Shown one piece after another: positions 41,816 through 50,954 of a stretch of 64,000 bases of DNA (the stretch's first letter is position 1; each line of letters begins with the position of its first letter). Where the stretch lies: NCBI GenBank assembly GCA_964392365.1, contig CAYMPH010000007.1, forward strand, positions 124,001-188,000, given 5' to 3'. Made by a program: the position numbers and the translations under genes. The notes beneath the pieces are model-generated. The model did not search any database, had not been told where the DNA came from, and saw nothing but the letters and a program-made list of their open reading frames with translations. Origin of the DNA: CAYMPH01 sp964392365. GTDB lineage: Bacteria > Spirochaetota > UBA4802 > UBA5550.

Positions 41816-42982
41816 TTATTTTAACTTATTCAATAGACTATTATATTTTTCAATAAAATTTATTACTCCGTCTGCAATTCCTTCTGAAATTTTATTCTGC
41901 TGATTTTCTTTCTGCAGCTGAACAGCCTCATTTGGATTTGAAATAAAACCGATTTCAACAAGAACTGCAGGCATAAGCACTCCTCTTAAAACAAAAAAAT
42001 CAGCTTTTTTTACACCTCGTGATTTAAAAACTTTTGATTTCTTAACCATACCTTTCTGAATCGAATCCGCCAGTATTGAACTTTCTTTGAGAATCTGCGT
42101 TGTCAGCATCATCGCTTCAATATAATCAACATCTTCATATTTTTTCCCGGCTCCCTGCTCTTCTAGAACCACAACATTGTTTTCAAGAGCAGCAGTATTC
42201 CTTGCATCTTCGTTTGAAGGATTTTGCGATAAAAAATAAGTTTCAAGACCGGATATTTTTTTAGACAGCGTTGCATTTACATGTATGCTTATAAAGATAC
42301 CGTTTTCATTTTTTCTTAACAGCTTGTTTGCAAATTCCGTCCTGCCTGATAATTCAATAAACCTGTCGCTGTTTCTTGTCAGATATATATTCATATCAGG
42401 CATAACTGCCCTTAACTTTTTCTCAAGAGCTTTTGCAGTTTTCAGAGTTATATTTTTTTCTTTAAATCCTCCTTTCCCAACTGCGCCCGGATCTTTACCT
42501 CCGTGTCCTGCATCTATAACAATGAATGTAATTTTTTCCTGCGAGGTTTTAGCTATTACAATTTTATCCGGTTCCTTTTTTGAAATTATTTCAAAATCTA
42601 TCCGGTTTTCAGAAAAACGCATTTCAAGTTCAGGAGAAAAAACAGAAATAATTTTTACAGCAATTTCATAAGGGATTAGAATCTCACCGTTATTTTTTAT
42701 CACAGGGTAACCGGATTTCATCAATCTTCCGTCTGTCAGAAAAACAGACTGCCCTGTATTAAATACAAAGACATGTGTTTTATAATAAATCTTGCCTCTG
42801 CCTGCTATTATATCGTATGTATTTTCAAATTTAAATTTTATTACAAGGTCATATATCGAAATATACTTTTTGCCTGAAATAACTTTTATCTGCAGAGAAT
42901 TTAAATCCGGATTTAGCGACAGGAAAACGGTGAGAGAAATTACAGCAGCAATAATTTTAATTAGGTTATTTTTTCCTTCCAA
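41816..42982 (-). CDS. N-acetylmuramoyl-L-alanine amidase (Amidase_3)
   Basis: This encodes 388 residues. A signal peptide or membrane anchor (about 8-24) precedes an AMIN-like/copper-amine-oxidase-like region (30-140), followed by the amidase domain: zinc ligands in D-A-G-H-G-G (His), F-K-E-K-N-I (Glu) and I-S-I-H-V-N (His), and the catalytic Glu in L-V-E-I-G-F-I-S-N. It removes stem peptides from peptidoglycan during division or remodelling. It overlaps the end of pgsA by 17 bases. The terminal K-L-K follows a coiled helix. Confidence 0.9.
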   Translation of the reverse strand: MEGKNNLIKIIAAVISLTVFLSLNPDLNSLQIKVISGKKYISIYDLVIKFKFENTYDIIAGRGKIYYKTHVFVFNTGQSVFLTDGRLMKSGYPVIKNNGEILIPYEIAVKIISVFSPELEMRFSENRIDFEIISKKEPDKIVIAKTSQEKITFIVIDAGHGGKDPGAVGKGGFKEKNITLKTAKALEKKLRAVMPDMNIYLTRNSDRFIELSGRTEFANKLLRKNENGIFISIHVNATLSKKISGLETYFLSQNPSNEDARNTAALENNVVVLEEQGAGKKYEDVDYIEAMMLTTQILKESSILADSIQKGMVKKSKVFKSRGVKKADFFVLRGVLMPAVLVEIGFISNPNEAVQLQKENQQNKISEGIADGVINFIEKYNSLLNKLK

Positions 42983-43556
42983 TATAATACCTTGAATAGG
43001 TTTTTATGGATAAGATAGAACCGAGTATATAAAACAGCAATACAGAAACTATTGCTAAATTTTTAACATTAAACCCGAACAGATAATAATCGATGGATAA
43101 AGCATACAGAAAAAATGCAATTACCATTAAACCGACACATATCTTCCCGAAAAAGTTCGGTCTTACTCCGACATCCTTTTTATAGAAAAGATGCGCTGAG
43201 AAATAAACTATAATTATTTCACGAGCTACCGCAATAATATAAAACCATACCGGAAAATCCTTAAATAAAACAAGAGCAAGTCCTATTATAGCGCCTGTTA
43301 TTTTATCCGCAGTGGGATCAAGAAATTGGCCAAGGTTGGATTCCTGTTTAAAAAGCCTTGCAAGAAAACCATCAAAAAAATCTGATAGCACTATTATTAT
43401 AAATGCAATAAATTCAAGTTGAAGATAATATGAGTCCCCTGTCACTGATTGTCTGTATATCCAGTAAAATACAAACGGGGAAATTAAAATTCTGACTGCT
43501 GTTATGAAATTCGAAACAGTCATAACTTTATCTTCAAATAGTTCTTTAAATTTCAT
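42966..43556 (-). CDS. pgsA: CDP-diacylglycerol-glycerol-3-phosphate 3-phosphatidyltransferase
   Basis: This encodes 196 residues of an integral membrane enzyme with about five or six helices. The CDP-alcohol phosphotransferase motif D-x2-D-G-x2-A-R-x8-G-x3-D-x3-D is complete (D-F-F-D-G-F-L-A-R, then G-Q-F-L-D-P-T-A-D). It makes phosphatidylglycerol phosphate. The ATG at 43523 (M-T-V-S-N-F-I-T-A-V-R) would fit the usual PgsA N-terminus better; the upstream ATG adds 11 residues. Neither has a strong binding site. Confidence 0.88.
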   Translation of the reverse strand: MKFKELFEDKVMTVSNFITAVRILISPFVFYWIYRQSVTGDSYYLQLEFIAFIIIVLSDFFDGFLARLFKQESNLGQFLDPTADKITGAIIGLALVLFKDFPVWFYIIAVAREIIIVYFSAHLFYKKDVGVRPNFFGKICVGLMVIAFFLYALSIDYYLFGFNVKNLAIVSVLLFYILGSILSIKTYSRYYIGRKK

Positions 43557-43896
43557 AATTTTCTTATAAATCCCAGAAGATGAGGAAATTCTAAATCAAA
43601 ATAAATACAAAACAGATAAAAACATTTTTATACATGGAGAATTTTTAAGTCAAGTGTAATTCAATAAATATCCTATTAATCATTCAAACTATTGAATCTA
43701 TAGTCGGATTTGATATATTGAATAAAAAAATCACTATTCCGGTTTTTATCAGGCTCCCATAAATAACTTGAAATTTATCACGCCGGCTGGATTTTATGTT
43801 TTCATATAGAAATATATCTTTTTAATGCTTATATATTTCTTATTATGATCAAAATTTATAATAAAATGTAATTCAAGATATAGAAGGTACCAATAT
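43557..43896. other. AT-rich intergenic region between divergent genes
   Basis: These 340 bases contain no recognisable gene or RNA. A 9-bp inverted repeat GAAATATAT/ATATATTTC lies at 43809-43817 and 43831-43839, about 60-90 bases before the lipoprotein start, possibly as an operator or by chance in AT-rich DNA. The promoters of pgsA and of the 43897 gene must lie here. Confidence 0.3.
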
Positions 43897-44637
43897 ATGA
43901 AAAAAATAATACTGCTTATTATTCTGATTTCTTTAACTCAATGTTCCAAAAAAACCGACATGAGTAAAATTACAAAAATAGCGCCCAAAAAATATTCAGG
44001 CGTTATTCTGACTAATGATACTGCTGCCCGAATTGACCCTTATATTTTTTCTGCAAGGGTTGATCTTCTGAAAAAAGGGGAAACCGTTGAGATAACCGAC
44101 AAGTCGAGTGAAAAAAGCGCTGTTGGAAGCACAGTTGACTTCTGGTATAAAGTCTCAACATCAAAAAAAATATCCGGATGGATCTACGGCAAAAACATAC
44201 AGATTCTCGATAATGACAAATCCTCTGTCACATCATTTGTAAATAATTTCTGGGAAAAGGAAAAAGAATCTGTCAAAAAACATATTGTAGGCAGATGGTG
44301 GAGTGTTAATAAATTCGGGGATTTCACAAACCATGTTCTTGAAATTAATGATGGAGGAAAATACAGATCCTATACAAAAGGCGGCGATGCAGGTGCTATC
44401 GAAGGGGAATTTACTCTCGACTTTACAAATAATGAAATTTTATTTGCAAAGGGCACTTCATTTGAAAAAAACTTAAGCATGGTGCTCCGCGGCGATTCAT
44501 TAATACTTTATAAAGATACTGAAAAAGGCGAAATTCTATTTAAAAAAATAAAGCTGGGTTCCGCTGTTGCTGAAGAAAAGAAAGCAGAGGAAAAGAAAGA
44601 ACAGGAAGAAAAGGAAAAAGATGCCAAGACTAAATAA
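43897..44637 (+). CDS. SH3-domain lipoprotein
   Basis: This encodes 246 residues. The signal peptide ends at L-T-Q-C (Cys16), a spirochaete-style lipobox. An SH3-like domain (about 40-110) contains G-W-I-Y-G-K-N-I-Q. A second beta-rich domain (115-215) has the pattern G-R-W-W ... G-G-K-Y-R-S-Y ... G-A-I-E-G-E-F, recalling lipocalin/DUF-type domains that bind small molecules; this is only a resemblance. The C-terminus is an E/K-rich run that overlaps the start of the pseudouridine synthase gene by 17 bases. Confidence 0.72.
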   Translation: MKKIILLIILISLTQCSKKTDMSKITKIAPKKYSGVILTNDTAARIDPYIFSARVDLLKKGETVEITDKSSEKSAVGSTVDFWYKVSTSKKISGWIYGKNIQILDNDKSSVTSFVNNFWEKEKESVKKHIVGRWWSVNKFGDFTNHVLEINDGGKYRSYTKGGDAGAIEGEFTLDFTNNEILFAKGTSFEKNLSMVLRGDSLILYKDTEKGEILFKKIKLGSAVAEEKKAEEKKEQEEKEKDAKTK

Positions 44638-45409
44638 ATTTCTCGCTCTATCGGGACTGGGCTCGAGAAGAAAAGTTGAAACGCTCATAACCGACGGTAA
44701 AATCAAAGTCAATGGAGTTATTATAAAAAACCTGGCAACATCGATAGATCCTGAAAAGGATATTGTAACTATCGACGGCAAGAATATCAATGCTGCTGAA
44801 AAATTTCAGTACATTATTTTAAACAAGCCTATGGGATACATTACAACTCTCAGCGATGACAGAGGAAGAAAAATTGTAATGGATCTGATTCCTGAAAAAT
44901 ATAAAAGAATCGGCGTATTTCCTGTGGGCAGACTAGATAAAGACACGGAGGGCCTTCTTCTGTTTACAAATGACGGCGCTCTCGGTGAAAGGCTCAACAG
45001 ACCGATTTTTAATGTTACGAAAATTTACATGGCGGAACTTGACAAAGAGCTTGCTGAAAAAGACCGGCTGCAGATTGAAAAAGGAATCTTCATTCATCAG
45101 ACAAAAACAAAAACACGCCCTGCAAAAGTAGAACGTTCCGGATCAAACGGGAAAATTGTTAAAATCGAAATCCATGAAGGGAAAAAAAGACAGATACGAT
45201 ATACTTTTCTCAATGCCGGTTATAAAGTTGAAAAGCTTAAACGGATTGCATACGGTCCTATAAAAATTACAGGCTTAAACAGGGGCTCGGTAAGAGCTTT
45301 GAGAAGCAGTGAAATATCAGAACTGATAAAAGCTGCTACAACCAGATACGAAGATAAGCCAGCTTCAAAAGAAAAATCCAAAAAGGAAAAAACCCATAAG
45401 GGGAAATAG
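44621..45409 (+). CDS. Pseudouridine synthase of the RsuA/RluB family
   Basis: This encodes 262 residues from the ATG at 44621, where the S4 domain begins (M-P-R-L-N-K-F-L-A-L-S-G-L-G-S-R-R). Earlier in-frame methionine readings would add an arginine-lysine run encoded by the overlapping lipoprotein 3' end. The S4 RNA-binding domain (1-60) is followed by the synthase: the catalytic Asp lies in G-R-L-D-K-D-T-E-G-L-L. I-H-E-G-K-K-R-Q-I-R is near the end, before a K/E-rich tail. It modifies 23S or 16S rRNA; RluB- and RsuA-type specificity cannot be separated here. Confidence 0.9.
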   Translation: MPRLNKFLALSGLGSRRKVETLITDGKIKVNGVIIKNLATSIDPEKDIVTIDGKNINAAEKFQYIILNKPMGYITTLSDDRGRKIVMDLIPEKYKRIGVFPVGRLDKDTEGLLLFTNDGALGERLNRPIFNVTKIYMAELDKELAEKDRLQIEKGIFIHQTKTKTRPAKVERSGSNGKIVKIEIHEGKKRQIRYTFLNAGYKVEKLKRIAYGPIKITGLNRGSVRALRSSEISELIKAATTRYEDKPASKEKSKKEKTHKGK

Positions 45410-45410
45410 A

Positions 45411-46013
45411 ATGACACCTCTTTTTATTGTATTTGAGGGTATAGATGGTTCAGGGAAATCAACACAGGCTGAACTTTTTTTTAATAAACTCAATGCCTCC
45501 GGACGGAAATCTGTAAAACTTTTCGAACCTACAAACGGGCCTTCCGGAATTGAAATACGCTCTCACCTGAAAAAAAAAGAAATGCCGTCGCCTGAATTTA
45601 TGGTGGATCTCTTTATTAAAGACAGGGAATTTGATATTGCAGAAAATATCCAGCCTGCATTTGACAAGGGATTAAATATTGTAATGGATAGATACTATCA
45701 TTCAAATGCAGCTTATCAGGGCGCTATGGGTCTTGACCCTGGATTTATCCTTCAGGAAAATCTGTCAAAAAAATTCCCTGTACCGGACAGGGTGTATTTT
45801 ATTGATATTCCTGTCAAAACAGCTATTGCCAGGATAAAAAAAAGAAACTCTGAATCAGAAGAAATTTTCGAGAAAGAGAAATTTCTTTTGAAAGTGCTGG
45901 ATAATTACCTGGATCTGATTGATGAAACATTTACTGTAATCAACGGAAATAATGATGCCGGAATTATCTCAGAAGAAGTTTTCTGTGATTTTTTAAAAAG
46001 ATTTCCCGGCTGA
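45411..46013 (+). CDS. tmk: Thymidylate kinase
   Basis: This encodes 200 residues. The P-loop E-G-I-D-G-S-G-K-S-T is at the N-terminus, and the D-R-Y-Y-H-S-N-A-A-Y-Q-G segment carries the substrate motif; the LID region is short. It converts dTMP to dTDP. It starts one base after the preceding stop codon, so it is coupled to the pseudouridine synthase gene. Confidence 0.93.
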   Translation: MTPLFIVFEGIDGSGKSTQAELFFNKLNASGRKSVKLFEPTNGPSGIEIRSHLKKKEMPSPEFMVDLFIKDREFDIAENIQPAFDKGLNIVMDRYYHSNAAYQGAMGLDPGFILQENLSKKFPVPDRVYFIDIPVKTAIARIKKRNSESEEIFEKEKFLLKVLDNYLDLIDETFTVINGNNDAGIISEEVFCDFLKRFPG

Positions 46014-46102
46014 TGTTTTACAAATTCAGAAATTATTATTTGACATTAGACTAATTCAATTTTATTATTACTTAAATTAAAAACACACGGAGGATTTTAA
46101 AA

Positions 46103-46396
46103 ATGAAAAAATTTCTTGCTGTTCTCTTAGCTCTTGCATTCGTTACTACAGTTTCTTTTGCTGATGCAACAAAAAAAGCGCCTGCCAAAACTGAAGTAAA
46201 AAAAGTTGATCTTATTGATATCAACTCAGCTTCTGCTCAGGAACTTGCTTCACTTACAGGTATTGGAGACGCTTATGCAAAAAAAATTATTGCCGGACGT
46301 CCTTATAAAGGCAAAGATGATCTTTTAAAGAAAAAAATAATTCCTGCTGCAAGCTATAATAAGATTCAGGATAAAATCATAGCTAAGCAGAAATAA
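46103..46396 (+). CDS. ComEA-like helix-hairpin-helix exported protein
   Basis: This encodes 97 residues with a signal peptide (1-21, ending F-A-D-A) and a single helix-hairpin-helix pair: I-D-I-N-S-A-S-A-Q-E-L-A-S-L-T-G-I-G-D-A-Y-A-K-K-I-I. This is the ComEA type of small DNA-binding protein, which in competent bacteria binds DNA in the periplasm. Whether this cell takes up DNA is unknown. It has a strong ggagg site and its own terminator. Confidence 0.85.
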   Translation: MKKFLAVLLALAFVTTVSFADATKKAPAKTEVKKVDLIDINSASAQELASLTGIGDAYAKKIIAGRPYKGKDDLLKKKIIPAASYNKIQDKIIAKQK

Positions 46397-46420
46397 TTTT
46401 TCTGATATTATGAAAAAAAT

Positions 46421-46449
46421 AAAAACGCGGTTGAATGCCGCGTTTTTTT
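46421..46449. terminator. Rho-independent terminator (bidirectional)
   Basis: ACGCGG (46425-46430) pairs with CCGCGT (46438-46443) over a 7-base loop, flanked by A-run and seven T. It ends the comEA-like gene and, in reverse, the sulfatase-like gene at 46508. Confidence 0.88.
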
Positions 46450-46507
46450 ATTTGAATCTTATAATAAAATGAAATGCTTTAAACCGGAAAATTATAAAAA
46501 TTCATTC

Positions 46508-48685
46508 CTACTTCTTCAGCGCAACAACCCCTGATCTTTCACCATCTGGAAAAATCTGTCTGACTGTACTTTCCTTCTTATTTATAGCCCAGTCACTTAG
46601 GCGCGAACGCATGTTAAATACTATTTCAGGATATAGATTATTCACAGGCCTTTCACAGTGAGGATCATTCCAGGTATCAAATAGTCTGATTATTTCTTTC
46701 TTCTTACCGGGAGTTGATACCAGTTTCCATCTTTCTGTCCTCAGGCATCTTTCTTTTGTATCAAGAATGATTTTCTGATACTTATCTTTTAATACAAACT
46801 GATTGTCAAAATCTTCAGCTATTTCTGTAGTTGAATCCATTGCAGGAATATAAAGAGGTTCCTCACCCGGAATATATCTCTTATAGAAAAGATAGCTCGT
46901 TTCTCCGAAAAATGCGAGAGACAAATCAGCTTTCTCATTTTTAATGTATGGCATAAGGCTGACGCCGTCCATTTTAACATCGCTTTTCAGCCCTGCGAGT
47001 TCCAGTAATGTCGGGGCAAGATCAATGCTGCGTACTATTTTATCTATTGAATGAGGATGCTTTTTCTCAGACGGAACATGGATAATCATTGGTATATTGC
47101 TCATCTGGTCTCCGCCGTTAAATGACAGTCCGTGTCCGAAAGTGCAGTTGGGTTCAAATAGATCATCACCATGATCTGCAGTTATTACAATTATTGTATT
47201 ATCATCCATACCTGTAGCTTTAAGATGATCACGGATTTCCTTAACCATGTCATCAAATTTTGACACGCATCCGTCATAGAGGCCGATTATCTGATCCACA
47301 TCTGCTTTAGGAAGAACCCTCCATTTATCAACAATGTCAGTACTGCCTATAAATTTATCAACTTCAAGTTTCATTGTTCCCTTGTGCGGACCGCCGTATT
47401 TAGGATCAGTAAACTTTTCACTGTGCGGCGGATTTATTCTGTATGGCAGATGTGTAATGCTGTAAAAAGCTGTAATGAAAAAAGGACTGCTGCTTGAAGA
47501 CTGTTCTGTAATCCTGTTTTTTATTTTTTCAGTAATTTTATCAACAGATACGAATGATACGCAATTTTTCAATTTTGGAAATAATGTGTACCCGATTTCA
47601 TTATCAAAGAAAAAAGGAAGAACGATATGCCCGCTGTAAACTGCCTGCATAATATATATCTTGAAATTATCAAAATGAGATACATCCACTTTTTCAAATC
47701 CAAGAGGCATGATATCAAACATTCCCGCACACCAGTCTCCGAATACAGTTGTATCATAACCCTGCGTCCTGAGATTCCATGCAAGTGTCGGAGAATTTTT
47801 ATTAATATACTCAACCTGCGACCGGTTCGGGAACATATGCCTCAGGTTATGTGAATGAGGGTACTGACCTGTCATAAAACTCGCCATGCTTTCAAGTGTA
47901 GATGATATGGGGGTCATGCATTTTTTAAAATTTATTGATTCACCTGCCAGTTCATCAATTGCCGGGGAGGTTTTTCTCCAGTAGCCGTTAACTGATAAAT
48001 GGTCAGCTCTCAAGGAATCTGACATCAGAATAAGAATGTTCGGTTTTTTATTATTTTTATGAATTAAGCCGCTTCTGTATTGATATGCAAATACGCCAAG
48101 ACCGCCAAGAGATAAAATAATTGAAACGGATACAGCTGCTGCTTTATAAGATATATTTCTAATATTAATTATAAACCGTTTTATCAGAATAAAAACATAG
48201 TATGATATTACCAATGCAAAGAAAAACCATACAGCATTTCCAAAAATAAAATATTTCAGCCAGTCCGGCCACCAGCCTGCTGAAAAAAAATAAATTGTTT
48301 TCAGGATGTAATCATTGTCAAAAAAATTCGGTTTGATAAAATAAAAACGCAGAGCTGAATAAAACCATATCGCAGTTGATAAAAGCATACTTAATGAAAA
48401 AAACTTCAATGATGAAGCTGATTTATTTTTCAGCAGAGTCAATCTAAACACAGGCACGATAATTATTAAAGTCATAATTCCAATTAATAAATAAGCTATC
48501 AGAAGATTCAAATTTACAAGAACCATATACGCAGTAAATTTCTGTATTGCAACATCTTTGAATTTATTATCCATTGAAACTGCAGTGCGTGTTAACTCAT
48601 AAATAGAGATAAAGAAAAAAAACAGCTGAACTGCAAGAGAACCCAGCACAATCCATATTATTGAACGCCTTTTTTCTATATTCAA
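46508..48685 (-). CDS. Membrane-anchored sulfatase / phosphoglycerol-transferase superfamily enzyme
   Basis: This encodes 725 residues. The start is TTG, decided by a perfect ggagg seven bases upstream. Five membrane helices (about 10-205) precede an extracytoplasmic alkaline-phosphatase-superfamily domain. Metal residues are visible in I-L-M-S-D-S-L-R-A-D-H and T-A-D-H-G-D-D. Around the nucleophile the sequence reads T-P-I-S-S-T-L-E-S-M-A-S rather than the sulfatase C/S-x-P-x-R, so a Ser or Thr nucleophile without formylglycine is likely. This favours a phosphoglycerol or phosphoethanolamine transferase (LtaS/EptA-like) or a phosphatase over a sulfatase. It probably modifies envelope glycans or lipids. 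It stands alone. Confidence 0.78.
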   Translation of the reverse strand: MNIEKRRSIIWIVLGSLAVQLFFFFISIYELTRTAVSMDNKFKDVAIQKFTAYMVLVNLNLLIAYLLIGIMTLIIIVPVFRLTLLKNKSASSLKFFSLSMLLSTAIWFYSALRFYFIKPNFFDNDYILKTIYFFSAGWWPDWLKYFIFGNAVWFFFALVISYYVFILIKRFIINIRNISYKAAAVSVSIILSLGGLGVFAYQYRSGLIHKNNKKPNILILMSDSLRADHLSVNGYWRKTSPAIDELAGESINFKKCMTPISSTLESMASFMTGQYPHSHNLRHMFPNRSQVEYINKNSPTLAWNLRTQGYDTTVFGDWCAGMFDIMPLGFEKVDVSHFDNFKIYIMQAVYSGHIVLPFFFDNEIGYTLFPKLKNCVSFVSVDKITEKIKNRITEQSSSSSPFFITAFYSITHLPYRINPPHSEKFTDPKYGGPHKGTMKLEVDKFIGSTDIVDKWRVLPKADVDQIIGLYDGCVSKFDDMVKEIRDHLKATGMDDNTIIVITADHGDDLFEPNCTFGHGLSFNGGDQMSNIPMIIHVPSEKKHPHSIDKIVRSIDLAPTLLELAGLKSDVKMDGVSLMPYIKNEKADLSLAFFGETSYLFYKRYIPGEEPLYIPAMDSTTEIAEDFDNQFVLKDKYQKIILDTKERCLRTERWKLVSTPGKKKEIIRLFDTWNDPHCERPVNNLYPEIVFNMRSRLSDWAINKKESTVRQIFPDGERSGVVALKK

Positions 48686-48780
48686 TTTATCCTCCGCATT
48701 TATATTTATTCAATTCAGATTTATCAATAGAATACCACCAATTGTAAATATTGCTGCTTTTTGTCAAGTAGTTGAAATAA

Positions 48781-48812
48781 AAAAAGCCCGCATATAACGG
48801 GCTTTTTTTTTA
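48781..48812 (-). terminator. Rho-independent terminator
   Basis: GCCCG (48787-48791) pairs with CGGGC (48799-48803) with A-run before and T-run after. It lies 25 bases past the stop of the 48836 gene and isolates it from the sulfatase-like gene. It is symmetrical. Confidence 0.85.
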
Positions 48813-48835
48813 TATAGAATTAATAAATATTTCAT

Positions 48836-49357
48836 TTAAAGGCTTTTAATTTTTTCCTGCATGCTTTCTGCTATACCCTGTATATACTTATAATTAGCAG
48901 TATCATCAGCGAGCAGAATAACAGCCATATTATCCTTTGAAATAAGAATTGTCCGGTCAGTATTATATCCGGTATAAGAGGTCAGTTTCTCAATTTCTTT
49001 TTTTGCTGTGTTTTTATTCTTATAAATGATTATATAGCATACAAAATCATCTTTATAGGGATTTTTCTTATTTGCAAATATAGACATATGTATTTTTGAA
49101 ACAGTATGATAATCTCCGCCTGGATAGATTCTGCCTACCATTTTTTTTACTGCAGCTTCATCAAGAATCCATGGATTATTTTTTAATACTTTTTTTGCAA
49201 ATCCGGGAATGGTTCCAAATGTAAAATTTTCAGGGACCTCACTTTGAGCAGGTTTAAGTTTTTCTATAGCATCCGGTTTGTAATCAGCCTTAATACTTCC
49301 GCACATCATAACAACAGCAGCAAAAACTGGTAAAGCAATTCTTTCTATATTTCGCAT
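48836..49357 (-). CDS. Exported protein of unknown function
   Basis: This encodes 173 residues with a signal peptide (1-24, ending S-I-K-A). The mature part has a mix of helices and strands (I-H-M-S-I-F-A-N-K, D-D-F-V-C-Y-I-I-I-Y, N-M-A-V-I-L-L-A-D-D) with one cysteine. No family is recognised. It lies downstream of the two HD-GYP genes on the same strand, 105 bases after the second. It is likely periplasmic. Confidence 0.6.
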   Translation of the reverse strand: MRNIERIALPVFAAVVMMCGSIKADYKPDAIEKLKPAQSEVPENFTFGTIPGFAKKVLKNNPWILDEAAVKKMVGRIYPGGDYHTVSKIHMSIFANKKNPYKDDFVCYIIIYKNKNTAKKEIEKLTSYTGYNTDRTILISKDNMAVILLADDTANYKYIQGIAESMQEKIKSL

Positions 49358-49462
49358 TTTAAAACTCCATAAATTCTGAATAATTTAAATTTATATCTGT
49401 TTTAATTATCGGAATAGCCTGGATTTAATTTTAAACTTTATTCTTTAAAAATACTGCAGCGG

Positions 49463-50800
49463 TTACTGTTCCATTATGGCATGTTCTCTTATAAAATCCG
49501 TAAATAGTGAAAAAAGGATGGGATCGATTTTTAAATTATTCTCTACAAAAGATTCCTTCATTATTTTCAGTGCTTCAGTAGTTGTATGGCCCTTTTTACG
49601 GTAAACTCTCTTTGAATCTGTAAGAGCATCAAAAACATCTACTATCTCAAGTATCTTTGCCGGGAAATAAGACATTGACTGCCCGTTTTTCAGATCATCA
49701 AGGCTGTAGCTCACGCAGTATTCAGGACAGTTATACAGATAATGTTTCTTAGGGAATAGCGCTTTCATTAAATTATATCCTGAAGGATGATTATAGTATT
49801 CATGATGAAGAGCGGCAATTACAGCAACTTCACCTGAAAACTCCTTTGCTTTGAGAATCATATTATATCCGAGAATTGCGTGTTTCACAATCTTTTGCTT
49901 GTCATACCCGTCATCGCCTTCAAAGTAATTTAAATTTCCTATCTTTCCTATATCGTGCAGAAGCGTGCCTATAGAATAAAGCTTGATCTCTTCCGGATTT
50001 ATTTCCCTTAATCCGCCTTTGAAAACATTTTCAAGCTTTACATCCATTGTATCAGGTTTTAGGCGTTGATAATACCTTAGATATTTCATTTCAAAATTCA
50101 CCCTGATTCTTGAAATACGGCCTTTTTGAAAAGATGAATTTATATAATTGCAGAAAGGAACGAATCTGAGCAGAACATTATTAATATGGTCTATTGTAGA
50201 GCCGGTTGATAATTCACTCAGCTGATCAATATAATTGGCCGAGATGGATTTCTGCCTTAATACCTTTATAACTGAATCAACAAACTGAGTTGTTTTTTTT
50301 GCAATATTTTTAAGATGAACCTCAGGCAGCTCAACATATTCATCCATATTTTCTTCAAAGGTTGCTTTATTGATATAAAACGCGTCTGTGGTTGCCTTAA
50401 CAAGAATATCTACAGAGTTATTATCAAGTATTCCATGAACTGCAGCTGTCTTCTCCAGCTTCTTAATATTTCCGTCATAAATATCAATTCTTTCTTCAAT
50501 GGGAATTTTTTTATATTCAATTATTTTATCATCATAATTATCAAAAACAGGAATTGCTGAAGATTCAGATGTTCCGGACTTTTTCAATTCAAACTCGGAT
50601 TTAATCCTGGAGTGCCATTCTTCTTCTATTAATAAATTCAGATTTTTATACTTTTCATTTCCAAAGAATTGATCGATTTTATCATGGGGTACTGTTACAA
50701 GATTCCCTTCCCGGTTTTTACGCCAGAGCGGAATACTGAATTTTGTAATTTCTACTAAATTATTTTTTATATCATCTATTGATATTTTTTTCAGATTCAT
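49463..50800 (-). CDS. HD-GYP-variant phosphodiesterase, copy 1 (downstream)
   Basis: This encodes 445 residues from the ATG at 50800, the position matching the start of copy 2; an ATG at 50812 is not conserved. The unmatched N-terminal ~195 residues begin with a motif I-P-L-W-R-K-N-R-E-G and V-P-H-D-K-I-x-Q-F-F-G shared with copy 2. The HD-GYP domain has its ligand set: His in T-I-D-H-I, His-Asp in L-L-H-D-I-G-K, His in V-K-H-A-I, His-His-Glu in A-L-H-H-E, and Asp in D-V-F-D-A-L-T-D. The G-Y-P tripeptide reads G-Y-N. It probably hydrolyses cyclic-di-GMP or another cyclic nucleotide. Confidence 0.8.
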   Translation of the reverse strand: MNLKKISIDDIKNNLVEITKFSIPLWRKNREGNLVTVPHDKIDQFFGNEKYKNLNLLIEEEWHSRIKSEFELKKSGTSESSAIPVFDNYDDKIIEYKKIPIEERIDIYDGNIKKLEKTAAVHGILDNNSVDILVKATTDAFYINKATFEENMDEYVELPEVHLKNIAKKTTQFVDSVIKVLRQKSISANYIDQLSELSTGSTIDHINNVLLRFVPFCNYINSSFQKGRISRIRVNFEMKYLRYYQRLKPDTMDVKLENVFKGGLREINPEEIKLYSIGTLLHDIGKIGNLNYFEGDDGYDKQKIVKHAILGYNMILKAKEFSGEVAVIAALHHEYYNHPSGYNLMKALFPKKHYLYNCPEYCVSYSLDDLKNGQSMSYFPAKILEIVDVFDALTDSKRVYRKKGHTTTEALKIMKESFVENNLKIDPILFSLFTDFIREHAIMEQ

Positions 50801-50817
50801 ATTATCCTGCATACGTG

Positions 50818-50880
50818 AAATATAAGCTTACGTATTTTTTCCCTTATACTTAATAATATTAAAATCTTTTGAACAGTCAA
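50818..50880 (-). promoter_or_regulatory. Promoter and conserved upstream block of HD-GYP copy 1
   Basis: On the minus strand TTGACT (50880-50875), a 16-base spacer and TATTAT (50858-50853) form a good promoter. The block AAATA-CG-TAAGCTTA-TATTT (plus-strand 50818-50838) and the segment before -35 are repeated upstream of copy 2. TAAGCTTA is a palindrome with partly matching AT flanks and may be a regulator site. Confidence 0.55.
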
Positions 50881-50954
50881 GTATTAATTGAATGGATTGT
50901 AAAATGTAAAAAAATAAAACGCCCGGAGAGGCTGGAAATCAGATCAGTTAATAA

